From Streptomyces sp. CB02009 (GTDB lineage: Bacteria > Actinomycetota > Actinomycetes > Streptomycetales > Streptomycetaceae), in NCBI RefSeq assembly GCF_001905825.1, contig NZ_LIVV01000005.1, positions 62,001 through 126,000 of the forward strand: DNA of 64,000 nucleotides. The letters run 5' to 3'. Within the stretch, counting starts at the first letter, position 1, and each line of letters starts with the position of its first letter. The notes below the pieces were generated by a model. It had not been told where the DNA came from and did not search any database. It saw only the letters and a program-made list of their open reading frames with translations. Positions 31,630 to 38,664 of this stretch are shown here, piece after piece. Both the position numbers and the translations under genes were made by a program.

Positions 31630-32898
31630 TCAGCGTCCTCCGGCGCGGCGCCGCAGCCCGAGCGAGCCCCGGTCGCCGGCCCGTGCGAGCTGCTTGCCGG
31701 GCTCGCCGGCCGCCGGCGCCGCGGCCGGTGCCTGGACCAGGCCGAGCTCGCCCGCGAGCGCCCACAGGGCCTGCTTGACGGTCGACTTGGCGTCGAGTTC
31801 GTGCAGCCGGCCCGCGTCGACGACCGCCTGGAGCTCCTTGAAGTGGGCGGGGACGGCGGTGCCCGCGACCCGGGTGCCGGTGATCTTCTGGACGAGGGGC
31901 GGCTGGATCTCGGTGGAGCGGTGGTGGCGGTTGACCAGGGTCACCGTCTCCTCGGCCTTGCGCACCTGGAGCCGTTCCCACATGCGGACGGTCCGCTTGG
32001 CCGCCCGGACGGCGACCACGTCCGGCGTGGTGACGAGGACGGCGGTGTCGGCCATCTCGATCGCGGCGGCGTTGGCGCTGGTGAGCTGGGATCCGCAGTC
32101 GACGACGACGACCTCGTGGCGGCCGCGCAGGGCGCTGACGATCTGGCGGGCGGCGCGGTCGGTGACCTCCTCGCCGCGCTCGCCCTCCGCCGGGGCGAGG
32201 AGCAGGGAGAGGCCGGTCTCGTGGACGTACACGGCGTCCTGGAGGACGCGCGGGGAGATGTCGGCGATGGCGGCGAGGTCGGCCGCGGAGCGCCGGAACT
32301 GGACGTCCAGGTAGGAGGCGATGTCGCCGCTCTGGAGGTCCAGGTCGACGAGCGCGACGGTACGCCCCGAGGCGCGGGCCGCGAGGGCGAGGTGGACGGC
32401 GGTGACGGTGGCGCCGACTCCTCCCTTGGCGCCGCTGACGGTGACGACGGTGCCGCCGGGGCCGGTGACCTGGTCGGCCCCCGCGCCGAGGTGGCGGCGG
32501 ACGCCGACGGACCACTGGGCGGCGGCCTGGACGCGGCTGGCGAGCTCCTCGTAGCCGAGGGGCAGGGTGACGAGTCCCCGCGCGCCGGAGTCCATGGCGG
32601 CGGAGAAGAGGACGGGGCTCGCGTCGGCGGTGATGAGGACGACGCCGACGGCGGGGAAGCGGAGGGCGACCTCGCGGACGAGTTCGAGCGCGGGGACGGG
32701 GCCGATCCGCTCGTGCACCAGGACGACCTCGGGGAGTTCGTCGAGCGAGGCGGCGGCGAGCCGCGCGAGGGTGTCGACGAGCTGGGTGGAGTCGGTGACC
32801 GGAAGGGCGGGCTCGGCGTCGGGGAGCTGCCCGATGAGCGTGGTGACGGACCGGGCCGCGTCGGGGTCGCCGACGGCCGGCAGGATCCTGGTGGTCAT
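31630..32898 (-). CDS. TadZ/CpaE-like MinD-family ATPase
   Basis: A 422-residue protein with an N-terminal atypical receiver-like domain (about 1-130; VGVVLITADASPVLFSAAMD) and a C-terminal MinD/ParA-like ATPase. The deviant Walker A reads SGAKGGVGATVTA: the signature lysine of KGGVG is kept but the usual GKT lysine is replaced by Ala, as in many TadZ proteins with weak ATPase activity. VDLDLQSGDIAS and VVVVDCGSQLTSANA are the switch regions. TadZ positions the pilus machinery at a cellular site. ATG 32898 lies seven bases after cpaB. Confidence 0.9.
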   Translation of the reverse strand: MTTRILPAVGDPDAARSVTTLIGQLPDAEPALPVTDSTQLVDTLARLAAASLDELPEVVLVHERIGPVPALELVREVALRFPAVGVVLITADASPVLFSAAMDSGARGLVTLPLGYEELASRVQAAAQWSVGVRRHLGAGADQVTGPGGTVVTVSGAKGGVGATVTAVHLALAARASGRTVALVDLDLQSGDIASYLDVQFRRSAADLAAIADISPRVLQDAVYVHETGLSLLLAPAEGERGEEVTDRAARQIVSALRGRHEVVVVDCGSQLTSANAAAIEMADTAVLVTTPDVVAVRAAKRTVRMWERLQVRKAEETVTLVNRHHRSTEIQPPLVQKITGTRVAGTAVPAHFKELQAVVDAGRLHELDAKSTVKQALWALAGELGLVQAPAAAPAAGEPGKQLARAGDRGSLGLRRRAGGR

Positions 32899-32905
32899 AC
32901 CGGCC

Positions 32906-33613
32906 TCACTTGTCCTTTTCGAGCGTGTAGGTGCGGTCGCGCTGGTCGGCGGGGGCGCCGCCGGTGGTGGGTGCGACCAGGGCGAGGCGTACGTGCTCGG
33001 CGAAGGACTCGGCGTACGCGACGCGCTGGGCGTCGAGGGTGGAGAGGGCGAAGGAGATGGGCACGGCCGCGTCGGCGCGGGCCGAGCCCTGGGAGCTGTC
33101 CCTGATCGGGGTGAGCTTGCCGACGTCGAGGACGCGGGCGCCGGCGACGATCATGCGGGACTGGGAGGGCTCGCCCTTCTTGTCGCCCGCGAAGGTGGCG
33201 TAGATGTTGACGGTGGCTCCCGCGGTGATCTTCCCCGCGACGCCGGTGGCGGCGTCGATCATGATCGCGATCTCCTGCTGGCCGGGCTGGAGTTCGGGCT
33301 GCTCGACGATCATGTCGGACTGGAGGAGCGAGCCGGCCTTGAGCTGGGTGACGGCGATCCGGCCCTCGATCTGGCGGAGGTCGGTGACGGCGGTCTCGGA
33401 GAGCCAGCGCTTCGGCATCGAGATCTTCTCGAACTGGGCCGCCCTCAGGGGCGTGTAGGGGGCCACGTTGTCCTTGATCCGGTACGCGGTGGTCTCCGGG
33501 CCGACCTTGGAGTTCACGTCGCTGATGACGGCGAGGACACCGGCGACGGCGCCGATCGCGCACAGGACGGACAGCAGCAGCAGGATCACGCCGCGGCGCT
33601 GGCGGGAGTTCAT
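32906..33613 (-). CDS. CpaB/RcpC-like SAF-domain protein
   Basis: A 235-residue exported protein with a N-terminal signal anchor (about 6-30, VILLLLSVLCAIGAVAGVL). A SAF domain follows (about 45-110: TAYRIKDNVAPYTPLRAAQF, VTQLKAGSLLQSDMI) and then an RcpC-like region (about 110-185, VTINIYATFAG-like). In Gram-negative systems CpaB assists the secretin. A monoderm has no secretin, so here it probably binds peptidoglycan or guides the filament through the wall. It is the first canonical gene of the Tad operon. Confidence 0.88.
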   Translation of the reverse strand: MNSRQRRGVILLLLSVLCAIGAVAGVLAVISDVNSKVGPETTAYRIKDNVAPYTPLRAAQFEKISMPKRWLSETAVTDLRQIEGRIAVTQLKAGSLLQSDMIVEQPELQPGQQEIAIMIDAATGVAGKITAGATVNIYATFAGDKKGEPSQSRMIVAGARVLDVGKLTPIRDSSQGSARADAAVPISFALSTLDAQRVAYAESFAEHVRLALVAPTTGGAPADQRDRTYTLEKDK

Positions 33614-33668
33614 GGCCGTACTACCTCGATCGGAGACGTGGGTCCGGGGCGGACGGGAGCGGACGGTC

Positions 33669-33717
33669 GGGGGCGGTCGGAGGGGGCGCGGGAGGGGGTC
33701 GCGGAGGGGGCGGGGGG
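33669..33717 (+). other. G-run cluster, potential G-quadruplex
   Basis: Five runs of five or six guanines (33669-33673, 33682-33686, 33694-33698, 33706-33710, 33712-33717) stand within 49 bp on the plus strand. They lie in the 108-bp gap between the zinc-ribbon gene and cpaB. The transcript of these minus-strand genes would be C-rich here, so the quadruplex would form in template DNA. Confidence 0.6.
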
Positions 33718-33721
33718 CGGC

Positions 33722-34777
33722 TCAGGGCAGGGCACGGGTGGGGTTCCCCTGGACGTTCACGGGAGTGAGCTCGGTGTACGAGGAGGACGGCCGGCCCGGA
33801 TGGGCCGTCTGCGGGCCGTGGTACGGGGCCGGGTGGGCGCCGTCCGGCTGCGGGGCCGGCTGCGCCCCGGGGCCGAGCGCGCGGGTGCCGCCGTCGCGCC
33901 GACCCTCGCCCGGGGCGCTGCCGAGCGCGCGGCCGCCCTGTTCCGGTACCGCTCCGGCCTGGAGGGGTGACCCGCAGAAGCCGCAGCGGTCGCCGATGAG
34001 GTCCATCGCGCACCAGTGGCAGGTCTCGCGCCGTACGGAGGAGACGAGCTGGTAGAGGACGGGCAGGTCGGGCAGGTACGCGGCGAACTCGACCAGCTTC
34101 CCCGTCCCCCACCAGCGGGGCGAGGCCTCGGGCAGCGGCGCCTCCAGGACGGCGCCCTGGATCCGCCACCCGGGGACGAGGGTGGTCGTGGGCCAGTCGG
34201 TCTGGAGCTGTCCGCGGGCGAGCAGGAGTTCGGTGGTGAACTCCGGTCCGGGGAGGGCCACCTCGCCGCTGCCGACGCGGGTGATCTGCGCGGTGGGTCC
34301 GGCGAGTACGGCGAAGTGGGCGCCGGGGAGCCAGCCCTTGAGGTGGGATCCGAGGCTGACGGGGACGCGGTCGAGCCGGGAGACGGAGCCGAGGACGGCG
34401 CCGGCGTAGATGTAGTGGGCGAGCAGCCGGGCGGCGGAGGCGAGGACGCCGGGGCTGAAGTCGCAGCCCGCCAACTGCCGGAGCTGGCGGACGAGTACGG
34501 CCGCGCCGAGGGGCGGCAGATCGGTGCTGACCAGGGCGATCCGGTCGCTCTCCAGCAGGGCGCGGACGGCGCGCAGGCGCTGTGCGACGGCGGGCGGGGC
34601 GGAGGTGGGGCAGACGACGACCACGTGTCCGTACCGTGCGATGAGCTGCTGCATGTCGGCGATCGAGGCGTCGAGCGACTGGGTTTCGGGGGCCGGGAGG
34701 ACGGTGGCGTGCGGGGTCCCGGGGTCGGTCGGCGGCAGCGCCAGGTCGGCACTGGTGACCGCGATGGCTGTCGGCAC
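33722..34777 (-). CDS. Unknown protein with C-terminal zinc ribbon, head of the Tad locus
   Basis: A 351-residue soluble protein. The first 210 or so residues are an alpha/beta domain (VVVVCPTSAPPAVAQRLRAV, DRIALVSTDLPPLGAAVLV) that resembles the pilus-locus hypothetical proteins found before cpaB in Streptomyces. Near residue 250-270 is a four-cysteine knuckle, CHWCAMDLIGDRCGFCGSPL, which should bind zinc. A disordered Pro/Gly/His-rich tail follows. Function unknown; the position suggests a regulator or a cytosolic component. 108 bp separate it from cpaB, so a second promoter is possible there. Confidence 0.75.
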   Translation of the reverse strand: MPTAIAVTSADLALPPTDPGTPHATVLPAPETQSLDASIADMQQLIARYGHVVVVCPTSAPPAVAQRLRAVRALLESDRIALVSTDLPPLGAAVLVRQLRQLAGCDFSPGVLASAARLLAHYIYAGAVLGSVSRLDRVPVSLGSHLKGWLPGAHFAVLAGPTAQITRVGSGEVALPGPEFTTELLLARGQLQTDWPTTTLVPGWRIQGAVLEAPLPEASPRWWGTGKLVEFAAYLPDLPVLYQLVSSVRRETCHWCAMDLIGDRCGFCGSPLQAGAVPEQGGRALGSAPGEGRRDGGTRALGPGAQPAPQPDGAHPAPYHGPQTAHPGRPSSSYTELTPVNVQGNPTRALP

Positions 34778-35010
34778 GTCGGACCCCCCGTCCCCTCCGG
34801 CCTCCGGTGTCCCGGGGGCCGCGGATCACTTACCGCGTTCACGGCATCACCGCAGGGTGCTGCCGCCTCTGCACCTTATCCGCGTCCCCCGGGGTGGTGA
34901 ACACACAATCCGCCAAGCTGTCCCCCTTTCTCGGGGTCCGGGGCCCGGACTCGGCCCGGCTGTTCCGCGCGGCCGTCACCCGCTCCGAACAGGGCTTGCT
35001 GCCAGAGGTC
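34778..35010. other. Upstream region shared by the Tad locus and the chitinase gene
   Basis: No gene in these 233 bp. This must contain the Tad promoter. The sequence is moderately AT-richer between 34870 and 34930 (ACACACAATCCGCC) but boxes cannot be defined with confidence. Confidence 0.4.
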
Positions 35011-35036
35011 TTGACAACACGATTGGTCTGGACCAA
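35011..35036 (+). promoter_or_regulatory. Chitinase promoter with DasR-type operator (dre)
   Basis: TTGACA at 35011-35016 is a consensus -35 box. TTGGTC-TG-GACCAA at 35023-35036 is a nearly perfect palindrome that fits the known DasR-responsive element (ACTGGTCTAGACCACT-like) of Streptomyces chitinase and N-acetylglucosamine genes. It occupies the spacer and -10 region, so DasR binding would exclude RNA polymerase until glucosamine-6-phosphate releases it. Confidence 0.85.
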
Positions 35037-35074
35037 CTTGTCCCCACAGCGGTTGGCCACCGCCCGCACGACCC

Positions 35075-35192
35075 GTACCGCCCTGCACTTCCCGTACCGC
35101 CCGTACTTCCCGTACCGCCGGCACCTTCCGCACCTCCCTACCCCTCGTACCCCCTCGTACCCCCGTACGAGCACCTCCGTACGACGACGTAC
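35075..35192 (+). repeat. GTAC-rich C-biased leader of the chitinase gene
   Basis: Nine GTAC tetramers occur in 118 bp (35075, 35094, 35103, 35112, 35147, 35157, 35165, 35179, 35189), mostly in CCCGTACC or CTCGTACC contexts. The strand is strongly C-rich and G-poor. If the promoter above is right, this is the untranslated leader, about 190 nt long. Confidence 0.6.
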
Positions 35193-35240
35193 GGCACCTC
35201 CACATCCCCCACATCCCCAACTCCCCTCCGGAGGATGCAC

Positions 35241-36956
35241 GTGGACCGCACCACCACCCGCCCGCACGGACGCCGCTGGCTCGGCGGAGCGCTCGCGCTC
35301 GCCGTCGGCTCCGGGCTCGTCCTCGTCGGCGGAGCCGGCACCGCGCAGGCGGCCGACGTCAACGTCGCCAAGAACGCCGGTTTCGAGAACGGCCTCGCCA
35401 ACTGGTCGTGTTCCGCCGGGAGCGGCGCCGCCGTCTCCTCGCCGGTCCGCACCGGGGCCGGCGCGCTCCGGGCGACCCCGGCCGGGCTCGACAACGCCAA
35501 GTGCGTGCAGACCGTGGCCGTCAAGCCCAACTCGACCTACACGCTGAGCGCCTGGGTCCAGGGCGGCTACGCCTACCTCGGCGCGAACAACACCGGGACC
35601 GGTTCCGGCAGCGTCTCCACCTGGACGCCCGACAGCGCCTCCTGGAAGCAGCTCACCACCACGTTCACCACCGGGGCGAGCACCACCTCGGTCGAGATCT
35701 ACACCCACGGCTGGTACGGGACCTCCCCGTACTCCGTCGACGACGTCAGCGTCTTCGGCCCCGACGGGGGCGGCGGCCAGGACCCCGACCCGGTGGTCCC
35801 GTCCACCCCGGCCGGTCTCGCCGCGGGCACCGTGACCTCCTCCTCGGTCGACCTGAGCTGGGGCGCGGTCTCCGGCGCCACGGGCTACAAGGTGTACCGC
35901 GACGGCGGCAACCCGCAGACGGTGACCGGCACGTCGGCCACGATCAGCGGGCTCTCGGCCGACACGGCGTACCAGTTCCAGGTCGCCGCGACGAACTCCG
36001 CGGGCGAGTCCGCGAAGTCCGGGGCCGTCTCGGCGAGGACCGCCAAGGTCACCGACCCGGGCCCCGGCCCGGCCGTGCCCAAGCACGCCCTCACCGGCTA
36101 CTGGCAGAACTTCAACAACGGCGCCACGGTGCAGAAGCTGCGGGACGTGCAGGCGCAGTACGACATCATCGCCGTCTCGTTCGCCGACTCGACGACCACG
36201 GCCGGCCAGATCGTCTTCAACCTCGACCCGGCCGTCGGCTACGCCTCGGTCGCCGACTTCAAGGCGGACATCGCCGCGAAGAAGGCCGCCGGCAAGTCCG
36301 TCATCATCTCGGTCGGCGGCGAGAAGGGGAACGTCACGATCAACAGTGACGCCTCCGCGACCGCCTTCGCGAACAGCGCGTACGCCCTCATGCAGGAGTA
36401 CGGCTTCAACGGCGTCGACATCGACCTCGAGCACGGCATCAACTCGACGTACCTGACCAAGGCGCTGCGCCAGCTGTCCGCCAAGGCCGGTTCGTCGCTG
36501 GTCCTGACGATGGCCCCGCAGACCATCGACATGCAGAACACGGGCACGGAGTACTTCAAGACCGCGCTCGCCGTGAAGGACATCCTCACGGTCGTCAACA
36601 TGCAGTACTACAACAGCGGTTCGATGCTCGGCTGCGACGGCAAGGTCTACAGCCAGGGCTCGGTGGACTTCCTCACCGCGCTCGCCTGCATCCAGATCCA
36701 GGGCGGCCTCGCCCCGTCGCAGGTCGGCCTGGGCGTCCCCGCCTCCACGCGGGGCGCGGGCAGCGGCTACGTCGACCCGCAGATCGTGAAGAACGCGCTC
36801 GACTGCCTGACCAAGCTCACGAGCTGCGGCACCTTCAAGCCGGCCCAGGCCTGGCCGACGCTGCGCGGCGCCATGACCTGGTCGACCAACTGGGACGCGA
36901 CGGCCGGCAACGCCTGGTCGAACGCGGTGGGCCCGCACGTCCACAACCTGCCGTAA
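35241..36956 (+). CDS. Secreted GH18 chitinase with carbohydrate-binding and FnIII domains
   Basis: A 571-residue exported chitinase. A long signal peptide (about 1-36, ending AGTAQA|AD) is followed by a beta-sandwich carbohydrate-binding domain (about 38-175), a fibronectin III module (about 190-275, GLAAGTVTSSSVDLSWGAVS) and the GH18 catalytic domain (about 285-571). The catalytic DxxDxDxE motif is NGVDIDLEHG, with Glu the acid; MQYYNSG supplies the substrate-assisting Tyr. It hydrolyses chitin to chitobiose outside the cell. GTG 35241 is chosen because GGAGG at 35230-35234 is six bases before it and touches the ATG at 35235. Control by DasR is predicted from the operator. Confidence 0.93.
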   Translation: MDRTTTRPHGRRWLGGALALAVGSGLVLVGGAGTAQAADVNVAKNAGFENGLANWSCSAGSGAAVSSPVRTGAGALRATPAGLDNAKCVQTVAVKPNSTYTLSAWVQGGYAYLGANNTGTGSGSVSTWTPDSASWKQLTTTFTTGASTTSVEIYTHGWYGTSPYSVDDVSVFGPDGGGGQDPDPVVPSTPAGLAAGTVTSSSVDLSWGAVSGATGYKVYRDGGNPQTVTGTSATISGLSADTAYQFQVAATNSAGESAKSGAVSARTAKVTDPGPGPAVPKHALTGYWQNFNNGATVQKLRDVQAQYDIIAVSFADSTTTAGQIVFNLDPAVGYASVADFKADIAAKKAAGKSVIISVGGEKGNVTINSDASATAFANSAYALMQEYGFNGVDIDLEHGINSTYLTKALRQLSAKAGSSLVLTMAPQTIDMQNTGTEYFKTALAVKDILTVVNMQYYNSGSMLGCDGKVYSQGSVDFLTALACIQIQGGLAPSQVGLGVPASTRGAGSGYVDPQIVKNALDCLTKLTSCGTFKPAQAWPTLRGAMTWSTNWDATAGNAWSNAVGPHVHNLP

Positions 36957-36976
36957 CGGAACGATCCCGCACCACC

Positions 36977-37008
36977 CGCGGCGCCGCCGGTCTCCCGGCG
37001 GCGCCGCG
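36977..37008. terminator. Convergent hairpin terminator
   Basis: A perfect 14-bp stem (36977-36990 with 36995-37008) and TCTC loop between the chitinase and the kinase genes. Confidence 0.88.
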
Positions 37009-37055
37009 GCGCGTCCTCGGACGGACGCCCGGCCCTCAGGCGGCCGGCCCGGTCC

Positions 37056-38552
37056 TCACCCGGGCAGGAAGCGGGCCAGGGCCCGGTCGAGCCCCGCGGC
37101 CCACTCCTCGACCCGGGACGCCCGGCGGCCGTCGATCTCGCAGAGGTAGCTGGTGCCGCCGTAGAGGTCGACGGCGATCCGCAGCGACCGGCCGCGCCGG
37201 GTCCGCTCGTACCGTACGGCTCCGATCTCGGCCCAGGTGAACTCGGCTTCGTCGTCGAGGAGTTGCAGGCAGATTCCGGCGCCGTCCACGACGATCCCGT
37301 ACACGCTGTCGGCGGCCACGAAATCCGGTGCGGGCTGCGGGGGCGCGGCGGGCGGCGGCGGGACGAAGAAGGCGGGGGTGGGCGGCCCGAACCCCGGCGG
37401 GACCGCGTCACGCGGAGGCGGGGGCGCGTACGGCGACGGGACCGCGGCCTGCGGGGACGCGGGAGTCGAAGGAACCGCGGCCTGCGGAGGCGCGGGAGTC
37501 GACGACACCGCGGCCTGGGGCGGCGCGGGCGTCGACGGCACCGCGGCCCGCGGCGGGCCGTACGACGGCGGGACCGGGCCCTGCGGGGGGATCGAGTCCC
37601 GCGGTGGAACCGACTCCTGCCCCGGGATCGAGTCCTGCGGCGGCCCGAACCCCGGCAAAGCCGGGGGACGCGGCGTCGCGGGCGCGTCCAGGACCGTCGG
37701 CGGCGGCACCTCCCCCGCGTCGTCCCGCGTCACCCCCTCCCCCAGTACGTCCAGGATCTCCTCCGGCGTCGGCCGTCCGGCCGGGTCCTTCGCGAGGCAG
37801 CGGCCCACGAGCCCGCGCAGGGACTCCGGCACGGAGGCGAGGTCCGGGGCCTCGTGCACCGCGCGGTACATCAGGCCCATCGGGGTGCCGTCCCCGAAGG
37901 GGCGGCCGCCCGCGGCGGCGACCAGCACCGCGCCGAGCGCGAAGACGTCCGCCGCGCCCGTGACCTCCTCGCCGAGGGCCTGTTCGGGGGCGAGGTAGCC
38001 GGGGGTGCCGAAGGCGGAGCCGGTGGCGGTGAGCCGGGTCGACTCCAGCGCGCGGGCGATGCCGAAGTCGAGGACGCGGGGCCCGTCGGGGGCCATGACG
38101 ATGTTGCCGGGCTTGAGGTCGCGGTGGACGAGCCCGCAGGCGTGGATGGCCTCCAGGGCCTCGGCGAGCGCGGCGCCGAGCGAGCGCAGCCGCCGCTCGT
38201 CCATCGGGCCCTCGGCGGTGACGAGCGCCGAGAGGGTGGGGCCGGGGATGTAGGCGGTGGCGAGCCAGGGCGCCTCGGCGTCGGGGTCGGCGTCGACGAC
38301 CTGGGCGGTGTGGAAGCCGCCGACCTGGCGGGCCGCGGCGACCTCGGCGCGGAAGCGCGCGCGGAAGGAGGGATCGGAGGCGAGTTCCGGCCGGGCCACC
38401 TTGACGGCCACGGCGCGCCCGCCGCGCGATCGGGCCAGATAGACGGTGCCCATGCCGCCTTCGCCTAGCTTGTGCTCGATGACGTATCTACCGATGAGGG
38501 TCCCCACCGGGACAGTATGGCCGAACTCAGCGTCTTGACCGGTCCATGACAT
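37056..38552 (-). CDS. Serine/threonine protein kinase with repeat linker and C-terminal PH-like domain
   Basis: A 498-residue kinase. The catalytic domain (about 20-280) has GEGGMGTVY (P-loop), the Lys in VAVKVARPE, LVHRDLKPGNI (catalytic loop), LDFGIAR (DFG) and GTPGYLAPEQ. No transmembrane helix is present. A Pro-rich linker (about 300-410) contains 11-residue repeats of PPQAAVPSTPA encoded by a 33-bp DNA repeat, and a conserved domain (about 415-498, GIVVDGAGICLQLLDDEAEF) ends the protein. Actinobacterial kinases of this cytosolic type respond to unknown signals. ATG 38552 is preceded by GGTGAG; GTG 38507 is the alternative. It is divergent from the carboxypeptidase. Confidence 0.87.
   Translation of the reverse strand: MSWTGQDAEFGHTVPVGTLIGRYVIEHKLGEGGMGTVYLARSRGGRAVAVKVARPELASDPSFRARFRAEVAAARQVGGFHTAQVVDADPDAEAPWLATAYIPGPTLSALVTAEGPMDERRLRSLGAALAEALEAIHACGLVHRDLKPGNIVMAPDGPRVLDFGIARALESTRLTATGSAFGTPGYLAPEQALGEEVTGAADVFALGAVLVAAAGGRPFGDGTPMGLMYRAVHEAPDLASVPESLRGLVGRCLAKDPAGRPTPEEILDVLGEGVTRDDAGEVPPPTVLDAPATPRPPALPGFGPPQDSIPGQESVPPRDSIPPQGPVPPSYGPPRAAVPSTPAPPQAAVSSTPAPPQAAVPSTPASPQAAVPSPYAPPPPRDAVPPGFGPPTPAFFVPPPPAAPPQPAPDFVAADSVYGIVVDGAGICLQLLDDEAEFTWAEIGAVRYERTRRGRSLRIAVDLYGGTSYLCEIDGRRASRVEEWAAGLDRALARFLPG
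37441..37560. repeat. 33-bp tandem repeat within the kinase gene
   Basis: Three full units start with ACCGCGGCCTG at 37441, 37474 and 37507 in exact 33-bp register, and a fourth partial one with ACCGCGGCCCG at 37540. They encode an 11-residue Pro/Ala/Val/Ser/Thr repeat in the interdomain linker. Being a multiple of three, copy-number change keeps the frame. Confidence 0.85.
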
Positions 38553-38575
38553 GGGCTCACCATGTGGCCGAACGC

Positions 38576-38617
38576 GGAACACCGCACACGGAACACGGAA
38601 CACCGAACACAGAACAC
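38576..38617. repeat. Six 7-bp units in the kinase/carboxypeptidase promoter gap
   Basis: GGAACAC, CGCACAC, GGAACAC, GGAACAC, CGAACAC and AGAACAC follow one another without a break. They sit 47 bp before the carboxypeptidase ATG, between two divergent genes. The unit is purine/adenine-rich for this genome. Confidence 0.8.
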
Positions 38618-38664
38618 CCGCACGCGCTTGTCGCACCCCCCACCCTCCCCACCCAGGAGACAGC

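Noticed and set aside
31090..33105. 671-codon plus-strand frame across the Tad genes
   Set aside because: Antisense to TadE, TadZ and CpaB genes, which have clear motifs and coupled starts; the composition is low-complexity.
34524..35240. N-terminal extension of the chitinase frame
   Set aside because: The frame is open but passes through the promoter and DasR site; the signal peptide begins only at 35241, and the ribosome site is there.
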